Positions 49,160 through 59,953 of a stretch of 64,000 bases of DNA are shown here, piece by piece. The position numbers were made by a program, and so were the translations under genes. Numbering within the stretch: position 1 is the stretch's first letter; the number at the start of each line of letters is the position of its first letter. Location of the stretch: positions 456,296-520,295 of the forward strand of contig OW569363.1 of assembly GCA_937625935.1 (NCBI GenBank), given 5' to 3'. Source of the stretch: Tetramitus jugosus (Eukaryota; Heterolobosea; Eutetramitea; Acrasida; Vahlkampfiidae). The notes beneath the pieces were generated by a model. The model worked only from the letters and a program-made list of their open reading frames with translations, searched no databases and had not been told where the DNA came from.

Positions 49160-49410
49160 TCATGTTTTTGAGTATGATTGTTGATTCACAACGGTAATAT
49201 TAGCTATTTGGCCATTTGATTGGTCTCATTTCTTCTGATGGAAACAAGATTGTACAAATCGAGAATATTTGGAGTGCGAATGATCATGGCATGTCGATTG
49301 GAGAACATAAAGTGATGCATTTTGTGTGGTGTTTGTTCCACATCTCTCGGAGTGGTTTCAGATAAATAATTTTGACAAGTCATGCATGCTTAGGCGATAT
49401 CCGTTATTTA

Positions 49411-51420
49411 TTAATTTTCGGGAGACTGACTTTTCTCGAAGGCATATGTCGTATCCATCAATTCCTGTTTTATCTTGAGTTTGATCATCGCTTCTTCGCA
49501 TTCCTTATTCTTGGAGAATCGCTGGAAAGTGTCGGTTAGGTTGACTTTCAATTCTGTATCCAATTGCTTCAGTTCCTCGAATCTTACAACATCCATGTCA
49601 GTTCTTTTGAACACTTGACTGAGGTCACGCACCACTGTGGCAGATACATTGACTTGGAGTGCGCTTCCCTCTCTAATAAAGGTATTGTATAATTTTTGAA
49701 ATTCCTCAAAAGGAAGGTGATCTCGCTCCTGAATTCCCCTCAACCTTACATACAATTTGTAGTTCTCCAAACTAAACTCTCTTGAACAGTAGGTGGCAAA
49801 CAATTCAGCACCATCTTCATCCTCTAAGAATATGGTGAGAGATGTCTGATCTTTGGTTGGACCTTCTTTCTTCCCACTCTGTCCTCCTATCATCCTGTAT
49901 ATTTCAACACAACAAGCAAAACCTCCACCAGCCGAAAAAGCAAATGTCCATATGGCCGGAGAGAAGTTCCATGAATAGATAATCCAACGTATAACACCTG
50001 ATAAAATTTTGCAACTATCACGAGGACAGGGAGTAACCTTGAACACCTGAGCGAATATGAGAGAGGCGATCACTGTTCCTGAAATCACAAACGGTCCTGC
50101 TACGATAAGGGACAGAAGAACTTCGAGCCTCTGAAGTAATGGATCATCAAAAAAGAAATACCAGGTTAATGATCGCTTCCTTATGTTCTTCCAATTCAAA
50201 ATCACCTCAACTACAACCGTAATGAGACACAATGCACATGAAATGATGGGAAGTAGGCAAATGAACAGTACCATGACCGCATAATATTTGTCGCTTTGGT
50301 CCGAGGAGAAAATGCCTAGATCGCTGAGCAGTGTTCCCAGATGGAACAGAAGGACAGGAATCAATAATAGGAGTCCTGTTAGAGCCAAGGCTATGAGAAA
50401 TGCTCCTTTTGAAGTTAATCTCTTGTGAATTATTAAATTTCTATCTATGTCTGAGGTTAAGTTTGTCTGTACCACCTTGTATATATTTCTGATATACAAG
50501 TACCTAAACAAATGAATGGAGGCGAATACTACAGCTATAGAGAATACAAAAGCACCTAAAACTGCAAAAGACACATAGTCTCTGCCCTCATAGATACTAT
50601 ATTGCAGAATGTAATCGACATAAAGCAACACACGGAACATCAATAGTAATATCAATATAACGAACGGTGTTGGTTGTCTGCTGTATAATAATCTGCTTCG
50701 ATAAAGCATGCTGTTCATCACTATTAGCGCTATCAACACTAAACAGTCGAAAATGAGAGATAAGATACTGCTGATGTGAATGAAATAGTGGGGATACCAA
50801 TAGGTGTAATGAAAGAAAGCTCTCTTATCCGAGAAACATTGGTTTGTTCCCTTCACTTTGTGTGAGTCAATGTCTACCACAAAATTGGGGGCTTCTAAAG
50901 ATCCAACACGATACATATCTGTGGTATTCAAAGTCTGATTAGAATTCCCAAAGAAAATTATTCGATCGTAACGACCCCTAGTGAATGGCCGAAATGCCTC
51001 AACAACAACTAAACTAGCCCAAGGTTGTTCAGAGTATACATCCTCTTCTGTATTTTCTTTTGGCCACGCGAGTGGTATGCTTGGCTTTCTGGTTGTAATG
51101 TCATTCAACATCACCTGACCCAACCCAACACCCTTGCTTGCAAAATCAAAAAAATAAGCACTGACCATTGTATCATTGTTTCGATACATTCCAAAACTCA
51201 TCCATCCTTTCTTATCATCATTTGCGGCTAACGTATACTTGTGTTTTTGTTCCAACTGTTTCGTTTGAGAGAATTCTGACCATTCAAACACTTGCTGATG
51301 GTCGTTCTGAAACAATATGCACCTATCAGCATATCTATTGAGGAAATTCACCTTGGCATGGCATTGTGCCATCAAAAACAACAAGATACAACACGACAGG
51401 AAGAGGTTGCAAATTCTCAT
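49411..51420 (-). CDS. 7TM receptor with a DOMON-like ectodomain and C-terminal RGS domain
   Basis: 669 residues. A signal peptide (1-22, MRICNLFLSCCILLFLMAQC) precedes an ectodomain (~25-210) whose GWMSFGMYRNNDTM segment recalls DOMON domains. Seven hydrophobic helices lie between ~218 and 520 (for example FVILILLLMFRVLLYV; VMVLFICLLPIISCALCLI). After the last one comes an RGS domain (~535-650): FLEDEDGAELFATYCSREFSLENYKLYVRL, then FEEFQKLYNTFI. RGS domains accelerate GTP hydrolysis on G-alpha, so this could be a self-limiting receptor. A G-alpha gene lies 25 kb away on the same contig. It is the most C-terminal domain, as in the Dictyostelium and plant 7TM-RGS proteins. Confidence 0.85.
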   Translation of the reverse strand: MRICNLFLSCCILLFLMAQCHAKVNFLNRYADRCILFQNDHQQVFEWSEFSQTKQLEQKHKYTLAANDDKKGWMSFGMYRNNDTMVSAYFFDFASKGVGLGQVMLNDITTRKPSIPLAWPKENTEEDVYSEQPWASLVVVEAFRPFTRGRYDRIIFFGNSNQTLNTTDMYRVGSLEAPNFVVDIDSHKVKGTNQCFSDKRAFFHYTYWYPHYFIHISSILSLIFDCLVLIALIVMNSMLYRSRLLYSRQPTPFVILILLLMFRVLLYVDYILQYSIYEGRDYVSFAVLGAFVFSIAVVFASIHLFRYLYIRNIYKVVQTNLTSDIDRNLIIHKRLTSKGAFLIALALTGLLLLIPVLLFHLGTLLSDLGIFSSDQSDKYYAVMVLFICLLPIISCALCLITVVVEVILNWKNIRKRSLTWYFFFDDPLLQRLEVLLSLIVAGPFVISGTVIASLIFAQVFKVTPCPRDSCKILSGVIRWIIYSWNFSPAIWTFAFSAGGGFACCVEIYRMIGGQSGKKEGPTKDQTSLTIFLEDEDGAELFATYCSREFSLENYKLYVRLRGIQERDHLPFEEFQKLYNTFIREGSALQVNVSATVVRDLSQVFKRTDMDVVRFEELKQLDTELKVNLTDTFQRFSKNKECEEAMIKLKIKQELMDTTYAFEKSQSPEN

Positions 51421-51605
51421 TTTTTGGTGTCGGGAAGGACAAAAAGTTCGCAGGGATGTTTCACGAAGATCTGAACACCAACCGGAAGTTTCAATGAGGT
51501 CTGGCTAGCATCATGTCAGGGCTAATAAGGGGAGATTCAGTTGGAAATCATTTACGACTATCATTTTCCCATGGCGTTGTCAATTTTAATCAATTGGTGG
51601 AAATC

Positions 51606-53377
51606 TCAATCATAGAAGGTGTAGTGAAACTTGTCCTCAAACTCTGGAATACTCAAATCACTCTCCAGGATTTGTTTTGTCCATTCTGGCATGTTATTGA
51701 TGGTTAATGAGTTGAAAGCATGTTTAAAATGGGCGTCATCATATCCGGCAGTCCGCATACCGATATATACCAACTCTGCCACACTTTGTTCAGTATATTT
51801 GCCTATGTTCTCATCATTGATTGTTACTATCATCTTCCAGTCTTGAGATCCTTGATATGTAATAAGGGATGGATCTGTAATTTCTTGAAAATGAGAGTCT
51901 AAAAACACTCCAGCTCGTTCATGCCACATGTACTTCTTCTGAAGGAATCGAAGAACAAAAGGTACGTTGTAGTACTCAAGAAGAATACTCCTCTCCTCAT
52001 TCTGAGAAACTGCTGCAAATAACGCTTCCCCGACATCTTCGAGACACTTGTGCAGCGGTACCATTTCTGCAGTAGGAAACGTCAAATTTTCGAACTGGAA
52101 GATGAATGGAACATTTTGACTCGTTTTCAATTCAGAGAATCGCACTCTGCACTCCTTACGAAATACACTTTGTTCCATATTCTTGAATCGGATCTTGATT
52201 GCATTTTGCATAGCATGATAGAGCTTATAGTTTTGTGCGGTTGGATCAATTATCCCAAATGTTCTCAAGGCAAACTCTCTGAGGTATTTTTGACTTGTGT
52301 CTAGATATGAATTATCATAAATTTTCCTTATGCCCTTGTTCACACATGAAAATGATGAATGTGAGTTTTTAGACAGGTACTCAAAGATTAAGGGGGTGAC
52401 ATCAACTGGTAGTTTCCAAGAGGATGCATGTGGGATAAATGTGAGGGGTTCTGCAACCGACAGTGGACAATCCTCATCATAAAACTCTCGAATATCTGTG
52501 AATAGATAATCGCAAAACATATACCCAAATCTGTTCTCAAAGCATATTGCTTCTGTCTCTTCGGACAAACCTCTAATATCAGAGAAAACTCCATCTAATT
52601 CCTCTTCTCCTTTGATATCTCCAATTAGCTTGTTGAAATAGTGTTCAGATAGCCCGGCGATAGTGAAACAACTTTGGATAAATTGGATAAATTCTTGACC
52701 GAGTGCTTTCAATTGGTTAAAACAATCATCTGATTGAGTACTCCAGATGTTCTCCCCTTCTTCATCAGTTACTTCTACCACAATGTTCCAAGCGTATGGA
52801 TCAGTGTTTGAATTCTGCTTGCTCCAAGAATATGATTCCCCAGTGTGTTCTCTTACAAATTTTCCATCTTTTTCTGACCAAACAAACTTATTCTTTCTCA
52901 ATAACACTAAGTAAACTCTATCTGAAAAATTCAAGTTCAAACTATAATCTTCAGTTTGATACTTGTTCACTGAATGCTCATCGATAACATTGGTATACAG
53001 ATACACATCAGAGTATTTGGCATCAAAAACATGAAACTTCTCAGGACATCTCTCAACACATTCTTTGTAAAACACTTGATTTCGCAAGTGATCCACTCTG
53101 TTCCAAGAACTCTTTGCAATCCTTTAAGCAATGCCTTGGATTCCACAGATACATCAAGTGAGATTCTCTTGTTGCACTCATGAGCAGCATTCAATTCTGC
53201 ACTAGAATGGAGTGCAGCTGCTCTCCATGCCAAACTTGTGTGCTGAATCGAGAGTAGCTCTTCCAAAGGCACAAAGTTAAAGATGAGTGAGAGCGCTTCA
53301 TTTGACAAGCGAGTAATGCAAGCCTCTTTTTTGACCTTCTTCGATTGCTTGTAGGATTGGGTGGCAGCACGCTTCAT
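51606..53377 (-). CDS. F-box protein gene with a reading-frame break
   Basis: The upstream frame (ATG 53377) gives an F-box: ITRLSNEALSLIFNFVPLEE, LLSIQHTSLAWRAAA. It changes frame at about 53105-53135, after which the second frame runs to 51606 (for example VDHLRNQVFYKECVERCPEK; FKHAFNSLTINN at the end). Together they give ~580 residues. A splice was not found; a 1-nt indel is the simplest explanation, either in the assembly or as a real mutation. The downstream half holds two copies of a repeated domain of unknown type (NLNFSDRVYLVLLRKNKFVW versus LEYYNVPFVLRFLQKKYMWH). It would be a substrate adaptor of an SCF ubiquitin ligase if intact. Confidence 0.68.
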
Positions 53378-53592
53378 CTTTTTGGTATTTGGTTATTTTT
53401 TGTTGTGAGGCGGGAAGGATCTCTTTGGGGACCAAAAATGTGTGAAAATTCTGAGTTCAGATTGTTTTCGTCGGAATTTCGGATCAGCTGTTTTTGTAAA
53501 TTTTTTGGCTTCTTCCAACCCATCTTGGGAAGTGTCGGGGAAAGAACGATTAACCGCGGAAGGAAGAATTCGGGACCATTTTATTGCCTCGT

Positions 53593-56500
53593 TTACAATT
53601 TGTACTCTTGAGGAGAAGACAACCATCCCTGCCCAATCATGAATTTAGTGTACTTTTCAAACGCATTCTTGTTGTAAGTGTCACAACCAATACCTGTTCC
53701 TTCCAAGGCTGCAGCCGAGTTCTTGTCTGAACATGCAGGAGAATGATGATGGAGTTCCAAGATCGTGTTTCTTCCGGCGTAGACTCTTTCAAGAATATAT
53801 GCTGCAACAGGATACAAAGCATTCTCTGTCATCTCGTTGGCCAAGATTTTCTGCACTTCTTCCAACCAGATCTTGATTGGTACCTTGTTCAATTTGTATC
53901 CCATAGATATCATGTACTCGAATATTTGGACAGAACTTGGTTCTGTACTACGGTTAGGAACTGTGTGAAAAACTGTGCTTTTGTTCAGATGGGACTTGTG
54001 TATAGAGATATGAGATATTGCAGCTGCAACAAAGTCTCCATTAGTGAGAGTCCAGTATTTTGTAGGTAAATCTGGATAGAAACCGATCTGGATACAACCC
54101 TTGATGAATCTACACATGAAATCTGTAGGGTTGGAAATACCAGTCTTTGAAGAGGCTTCGATAAAGCCTGGTCTATAAATTTTGGCTGGGACTCCCCTTT
54201 CGACAGCAGTTCTCACCATTTTCTCAGCGACCCACTTGCTCTTAGTATAGCCGTTTTCTACATACATGTACTCCAAAATTGGCATAATATCTTCATCTTC
54301 CAGCAAAATATCCAATCCCAGAAACTGTCTAGCAGGTCCGAAAACACATACAGAAGAGACATAATGGAATGGTTTCACCTTTTTAAATGTGGTGAATTTG
54401 AGCATATTGTGTGTTCCTTCAACATTGGATGCTCTTATAGCTTCGTACGACTTGACATAACTGATATCTGCAGCAGCATGGTACACGATATGGCATGTTG
54501 ATGCCAAATCTTCGTACAAGGATTCACTAAGTCCTAGTCTTTCTTTGGAAACATCTCCAATAATTGGTGTGAATCTGGATGCGAGGTCTGGATTCCACAA
54601 CTTCAACTTTTTGAGATTTTCTTCAATTTTCAATCTACCATCTTCTTCGCTATTACATCTCACAAGTACATGGACATGTAAATGTGGAGCTTGGGCAATA
54701 ATCTCCTGTAGTAGATTTCCTCCCAGAAAACCTGATGCTCCTGTCATGAATACATTAATAGGTTCATTGGTGTTCAGGTCAATATGGAATGATGATTGAG
54801 TGTCCTCAGAGTGTTCTGAATGAACATTGACACAGTCATCGATCTTTGATTCCTCCATGTAATCAACTTCTTCAATACTATCACTCAGAGTAGTGGCATT
54901 TTCAATCATCTTTGCCACAGTCTTCACAGAGGAGTTTCCTCTGTACATGAGATGAACTGGGATCAAGATTCCATACTTGGAAGACACAGCTCCCATGAGT
55001 CTTGTTGCCAGTAGGGAACTTCCTCCCATGGCAAAAAAGTCTTCATTATAATCTGGCTCTACTGACAGTAGCTCCTTGAACATGAGGGCCACACATTTCT
55101 CAATTTCAGATCCATCTTCGTTGGTCTTGATTGTTTTGGAAACGAAGTCTGACTGTTGCAACGCAGTGCGATCAATCTTGCTTCCATTGGACATCATTGG
55201 CATTTGGTCAATAATGACGTAAATGTAGGGCTGCATGTTGTATGGCAAATGACACCTGGCATGCATCTTGATATTGCTCAAAATATCATTACCAGTAGAA
55301 TCGGCCTTTCTCGGTACAATGTACGCGACTAGTGTGTTTTGATCTGCTACAATGTCCTTTCTTACAACCACTGCACAAGACACGACCGAATTGTTCTGCA
55401 ACAATACATTCTCTATGTTCTCTAATTCGAGACGAAAGCCATTCACTTTGACTTGGTTGTCCTTTCTTCCAACAAACAGATACTCTCCGTTTTCTAACTT
55501 TTTGACAATATCTCCCGTCTTGAATCCTCTCAATCCCGTCTTGGTATCCACAAAGAACTTGTTCTTAGTATCCTCGGATACGTAACCTAGGGATACTGCA
55601 TCGCCAATAATGTGCAATTCTCCTGGGGATCCATCTTTGACTTCTTCTCCGTTTTCTTCCACAACTTTCAGAAGGAAACCACTTAGACCAAATCCAATAG
55701 GAATAGAATCAGAGAACTGTTCATTGTTGACTGAATCAGGTGTACACTTGTGGACAGTTGTACAGATAGTTGCTTCTGTAGGTCCATATGCATTATAGAG
55801 CTGCCTATCTTTGGACCACTCTTCTGCCAATTTCTTTGGACATTTCTCACCAGCTACAATGACATTTTTCAATGATGATAGTCTGTTATCATTAGGGTCC
55901 AAAATGGAAAGAGATGAAGGAGGGAGGCAAAGGAAGTCGATACGACTCTGATGGATAAATCTAATCAATGGTTCTCCAGGCATAATTTTCTCTCTCTTGG
56001 CAATGTACAGAGTAGATCCAGAGAATAGCGCGATGATGATCTCAAAAATGGATGCATCGAAACTCATTGAAGCGTACTGCAACATACGGTTATTAGAACC
56101 GAGTTGGAATATTTTCACGCTTTCGTCTGCAAGAGAGCACAATCCAGAATGGCAGGTCCTTACGCCCTGAGGAATTCCAGTGGAACCAGACGTATAAATA
56201 ATGTAGGCCAATTCTTGTCCAGTCATTGATACGGATGTGAATGGTTGATCACTTGTTTCCTCGAGCATTTCCATATCGATTACGATGGAAAAATTCTTGT
56301 CATCAGTAATCATGTTGGAGAGATCTACAGAGTATTCTCTTGTTGTTAAGACGAACTTTGGTTTGCAATCGTCAATAACGCTCTTGTTGTATTGAAATGG
56401 CATATCAGGGTCAATTGGTACATAACATGCACCAGCTTTAAGTACAGCAAACATGGAAATGACTCTTTCTGCACTGGGACCCATAAACAATCCGATAATA

Positions 56501-56667
56501 TCTCCAGGTTCAACCCCCTTTGTGGCAATTGCAGATGCTATTGCATTCGAAAGGTCGTGTACCTTTTGGTAAGTGAAGTTAGTTCCAGAATCCTTGATGG
56601 CAACAGATTCTGGGTTTCTTTGGACGATTGACGCAAATTTTTCGTGGATAGTGTATGTAGTGGACAT
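53593..56667 (-). CDS. NRPS-like reductase: adenylation - carrier - thioester reductase (A-T-R)
   Basis: 1024 residues from the first ATG 56667. Adenylation domain (~1-510): YIIYTSGSTGIPQGV, YNAYGPTEATI, GFKTGDIVKKLENGEYLFVGRKDNQVKVNGFR. Carrier (~540-600) with phosphopantetheine Ser in FFAMGGSSLLATRL. C-terminal reductase (~640-1000) with nucleotide-binding GASGFLGGNLL and active-site ENGYTKSKW (Tyr-x3-Lys). The order matches fungal aminoadipate reductases and NRPS-like/carboxylic-acid reductases. There is no condensation domain and no extra N-terminal part as in Lys2. It would activate a carboxylic or amino acid, load it, and release it as an aldehyde or alcohol with NADPH. The substrate is unknown. 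No intron. Confidence 0.93.
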   Translation of the reverse strand: MSTTYTIHEKFASIVQRNPESVAIKDSGTNFTYQKVHDLSNAIASAIATKGVEPGDIIGLFMGPSAERVISMFAVLKAGACYVPIDPDMPFQYNKSVIDDCKPKFVLTTREYSVDLSNMITDDKNFSIVIDMEMLEETSDQPFTSVSMTGQELAYIIYTSGSTGIPQGVRTCHSGLCSLADESVKIFQLGSNNRMLQYASMSFDASIFEIIIALFSGSTLYIAKREKIMPGEPLIRFIHQSRIDFLCLPPSSLSILDPNDNRLSSLKNVIVAGEKCPKKLAEEWSKDRQLYNAYGPTEATICTTVHKCTPDSVNNEQFSDSIPIGFGLSGFLLKVVEENGEEVKDGSPGELHIIGDAVSLGYVSEDTKNKFFVDTKTGLRGFKTGDIVKKLENGEYLFVGRKDNQVKVNGFRLELENIENVLLQNNSVVSCAVVVRKDIVADQNTLVAYIVPRKADSTGNDILSNIKMHARCHLPYNMQPYIYVIIDQMPMMSNGSKIDRTALQQSDFVSKTIKTNEDGSEIEKCVALMFKELLSVEPDYNEDFFAMGGSSLLATRLMGAVSSKYGILIPVHLMYRGNSSVKTVAKMIENATTLSDSIEEVDYMEESKIDDCVNVHSEHSEDTQSSFHIDLNTNEPINVFMTGASGFLGGNLLQEIIAQAPHLHVHVLVRCNSEEDGRLKIEENLKKLKLWNPDLASRFTPIIGDVSKERLGLSESLYEDLASTCHIVYHAAADISYVKSYEAIRASNVEGTHNMLKFTTFKKVKPFHYVSSVCVFGPARQFLGLDILLEDEDIMPILEYMYVENGYTKSKWVAEKMVRTAVERGVPAKIYRPGFIEASSKTGISNPTDFMCRFIKGCIQIGFYPDLPTKYWTLTNGDFVAAAISHISIHKSHLNKSTVFHTVPNRSTEPSSVQIFEYMISMGYKLNKVPIKIWLEEVQKILANEMTENALYPVAAYILERVYAGRNTILELHHHSPACSDKNSAAALEGTGIGCDTYNKNAFEKYTKFMIGQGWLSSPQEYKL

Positions 56668-57324
56668 TATGTCTTGTTTAGTTGGTGTTTCTTTGGTTGG
56701 AGAGAAACGTGGTTGAAATAGGAGAGAGCTACTATTCGTCTTTGTCGTCAACTTGTTGATGGCCCATCAGGGCGACACCTGCCATTAGAAGATTCATCCG
56801 ACATCTGAGATGCGACGTTCGACCACGAAACCATGCATATGGCAATGGTTTATCCTAAATGTAGGACGATTGCACAAAAATGGAAGATTATCGTTTAGGG
56901 TGGAGTAAGAAAATTCCTCGTGAGTTGACTGGCCAAATCAAGACTTAATCACTTGCTGTTACATGCACAATACTTATGGTCAAATCATCAATGGACGTCT
57001 GATGAGAACACGAATCTGAGGAATTGTTGATTCCGTTCTCGCACAACAATTCCGACCTTTTGGGTTGCTCCTAGTGAAGTCACGCTGAATTGGGTTCATT
57101 GAGATTTCTGGAGATTCCGAGTAAGTGTGACCATTTTGCTTTCATTCCTGGGAGCAATGACTTGTCATAATAAGAGGAGGGCCAAGGAATAGCAAGAAAA
57201 GATGATCAACCATCCCTGATTTTGACACTATAGATACACTTGCAAATTGTGTTATGCTTAGAACAGAACCTGTCACAGCATCACTGGAGTTTGATAACAA
57301 TAAATTATGTTTTATCCTTTGCGT
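56668..57324. promoter_or_regulatory. Intergenic region upstream of the A-T-R reductase
   Basis: 657 bp with no supported gene: the promoter and leader of the reductase and the 3' end of the neighbouring minus-strand gene. A 10-bp perfect inverted repeat (GGAATTGTTG at 57020-57029, CAACAATTCC at 57044-57053, 14-nt loop) is the only clear structure. Confidence 0.35.
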
Positions 57325-58461
57325 TTATTGGCTGTTCTCACCTTCTTTCTCTTTATCCTCTACTGTCATTAGTGCAAGGTATCTCTCCATATCCAGCTGG
57401 TTCAGAGTTAGTTCTTCCTTGGGTGCATCTGGGCGAAGAGATGTAGTTATTTTCACCTTACGCTCCCTTGTCTCTCGTATCGTCTTCTTGATAATTTCCT
57501 TGACCCAGTCCGGAAGATTATCAGGAATCATTTCATCATCATCCTCTTCTACTTGGTCATCCAGCTCTTTTTGAGAAATGACGACTTCATTCAACTGAGA
57601 AACAATGTTGCTTTCTCCTTCCATCTTCTGAGGAGAGATGATGGAATCATCAAAATGGTAAGCAGTCAAGTCCTCTTTGTTGATATGGTGTAACACAAGC
57701 CAATCTCGCTTTGCTTGTCTCATAAACTCCAGAATTGAGCTTCTGCCATGTTGTACTTGTGCCTTGAAAAGAGTGAAAATTGAAGAGTCATCTTTTGACA
57801 ACGGAAGCGAGAACGCTCCATGTCTGTAATACTTTCCATCTGGCATTTTTGTCTCGATGAAAGAAGCAGAAACCTGATTCTCTTCGTTGAAGAAATATTC
57901 TCTGAATGAGTCCAATGTGGCCATCAGGACAAAGTCAGATTCAAGATTTTGAGCTTGGAAACCATTCTCGTTCAGAAATGAACATAACTCGGCCTGTTGT
58001 GGAAACTGATACTGTTGGTTATGGAGACAGTCACTCATCGGTTCCACTATTGTTAGTATCCAATAGATATGATCTGGTTCATCCCCAAGACCAACACACT
58101 CTATTCTCTTCTTAATCCAGATATTTGCTTCAATAGAGTTACCTGATTTGTCAAATTTGTTTACCGAATAGTACCTGTCTACCACCCGCCTGCAGTTCTG
58201 GAGTTTGAAACCATGTCGGTGAAAATCTGGGCGTTTCTTGGTGCAATAACGAAAGGATCGAATTGATGATGGAGATTCAGCAAATCGGGTTATCTCAGCA
58301 ATTACATTTTGAATTTTGGCCAACAGGTCGAATTCTGAACCGAAGAGGCGCAAGGGAGAAGGTGTTCTCAAACCATCAGAGGGAGTTTTTGGGGTACCGG
58401 GAGTTCTTGGTGTCTTGGTCTTGAGAGGCTCGAGAGAGTTGCATGCCACACTTGATGCCAT
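57325..58461 (-). CDS. Unrecognised protein with an N-terminal Thr-Pro cluster
   Basis: 378 residues from a true ATG. The N-terminus has closely spaced Thr-Pro sites (TKTPRTPGTPKTPSDGLRTP), typical of CDK/MAPK targets. A mixed alpha/beta region follows (PDHIYWILTIVEPMSDCLHN; FGSEFDLLAKIQNVIAEI). The C-terminus is acidic then basic (EEDDDEMIPDNLPDWVKEI; RETRERKVKITTSLRP). No transmembrane segment or known catalytic motif. I do not recognise the family. Confidence 0.7.
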   Translation of the reverse strand: MASSVACNSLEPLKTKTPRTPGTPKTPSDGLRTPSPLRLFGSEFDLLAKIQNVIAEITRFAESPSSIRSFRYCTKKRPDFHRHGFKLQNCRRVVDRYYSVNKFDKSGNSIEANIWIKKRIECVGLGDEPDHIYWILTIVEPMSDCLHNQQYQFPQQAELCSFLNENGFQAQNLESDFVLMATLDSFREYFFNEENQVSASFIETKMPDGKYYRHGAFSLPLSKDDSSIFTLFKAQVQHGRSSILEFMRQAKRDWLVLHHINKEDLTAYHFDDSIISPQKMEGESNIVSQLNEVVISQKELDDQVEEDDDEMIPDNLPDWVKEIIKKTIRETRERKVKITTSLRPDAPKEELTLNQLDMERYLALMTVEDKEKEGENSQ

Positions 58462-59061
58462 ATTTCGTGCAATTTTTGGTCCTCTCGGTTAGGTCGTAGT
58501 GTAGGAAAATTGTTCACATAGGCTATCATTAAAATGGGAGGGATGGAGGACAACGTGTCTATACTTACGTTGCTGCTCAAATTAAGCACATCAAGTGGTA
58601 TATTGTCGACAATAAGATCGTGTCTATCCTCACAATCGTGAAGAACAAAGTTCTTCTTCAAGAACCTCGTGAACAAACAATCTGTGGGACGGGAAACATG
58701 ATCACAGGCCAGAACAAGAACGGAGCTATTGACAGGAAATGCTCCACCTATTCTGGTACCTGGAACTTGAGAACTCGGAAGAAAGTTATTGGATCGAGGA
58801 TATTCTAACTCAAAGTGCAGCAAAGTATAAAGCAGACAAAGTTGGGGTACTCAAGATGATTTCTGGATTGATCAGTATTTTGGATGAACACCAAGTTTCA
58901 GACTTTGATTCTGTTCGACAAAGTTGTATGATGTTATCCTTCAATCGGTTTGAGTAACCCTATCCTTGGAATTAATCTTACAAATATTCATCATACTGAA
59001 CCCCCATATTATTCGTGTTATCAAGATTAGGGTATTGGACGCAGGAGCTCGCCGTGGAGAC
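58462..59061. other. Gap with a possible small spliced gene, unresolved
   Basis: 600 bp. On the minus strand an open stretch from ~58852 to 58576 (NNFLPSSQVPGTRIGGAFPV onward) ends exactly at a consensus donor GTAAGT (minus strand, 58570-58575), but no ATG or clear acceptor can be assigned. On the plus strand, frames starting at ATG 58739 and one ending at 58808 also look protein-like. Only one of these can be real, and I cannot choose. Confidence 0.3.
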
Positions 59062-59877
59062 TTAAATACCATTGTTTCCCTTCAGATTTTGATTCTTAGC
59101 TTTTATAACGTCCAACTCTGTTTTATATCGAATGGCTGAATAGATGCGTTTGGTTGACGTTCTTGAGGAGTACTGCTCAAATGCACTTGGTGGATAGTAC
59201 AGCTCAATGGCCTTGGCTAGTGCCGTAAGTTCTGGAACTGTAAACTGATAATAATAAAATTCAATCAAGTCAATACATCTCTCCACATCGTCCACTCTCA
59301 AGGACTTTTTGAATTGAATAAACTTCTCACGAATCACGGACATATTCTCGAAGATTGAACCAATCGACTCCTTGAGAATTGTACCAAGGTAAAACAAAAA
59401 TCCGAAAATGGAATCAAATGGTGGGATTCTAATTCCCAGTTTCATGAGCAGGCAGCATGGAAGGGATATTCCAATCAAACCGAAGGACGCAGCAGAACCT
59501 AAAACAATAAGTGGAGAATAAAACAAAAGGAGTATAGGATGGCTATCTCTTCTATCTTCAAGTTTGATCAACTTGTCAATAGCTTGAGCCAGAACAACGC
59601 GATCCAATTCAGAATTGTTCTCCATGCGATTGTGTTGAGTCATCTGTTCTTGATATTGCTGCTTCTTCTCAAATCTTTCTTCCATAAATTGTTGAAAACG
59701 AGAGAGTTTGAACTGTTGGGGATCTTGAATGAACTCTTTCAAACGGACGGTGCTGAGAGATGCAGACAGGTCGTTGTGCAATCTCACATGATTGAACGAA
59801 GAGAAATTGGTCAGTAATAAGCGACTGCTACTGCTTCTGGCGGGGTGAGAAGCCTTGTTGATGACTCGACCGATCAT
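59062..59877 (-). CDS. Unrecognised membrane protein, possibly mitochondrial
   Basis: 271 residues from ATG 59877 (the open frame starts at a GTG). The N-terminus (MIGRVINKASHPARSSSSRL) is basic and Ser/Arg-rich like a mitochondrial presequence. A charged helical segment (QFMEERFEKKQQYQEQM) is followed by two or three hydrophobic stretches (LLLFYSPLIVLGSAASFGLI; FDSIFGFLFYLGTIL), then a helical C-terminus. No family is recognised. Confidence 0.65.
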   Translation of the reverse strand: MIGRVINKASHPARSSSSRLLLTNFSSFNHVRLHNDLSASLSTVRLKEFIQDPQQFKLSRFQQFMEERFEKKQQYQEQMTQHNRMENNSELDRVVLAQAIDKLIKLEDRRDSHPILLLFYSPLIVLGSAASFGLIGISLPCCLLMKLGIRIPPFDSIFGFLFYLGTILKESIGSIFENMSVIREKFIQFKKSLRVDDVERCIDLIEFYYYQFTVPELTALAKAIELYYPPSAFEQYSSRTSTKRIYSAIRYKTELDVIKAKNQNLKGNNGI

Positions 59878-59953
59878 TGCAATTTGGTGGACTCGACAAT
59901 TTATACCATTTTCCACTGATGAACCCTAGTGGCGTCTTCAACCATAGAAAGTA

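Noticed and set aside
53593-56667. Claim that the A-T-R gene was acquired from bacteria or fungi
   Set aside because: Codon use looks like the neighbours and no phylogeny can be run here.
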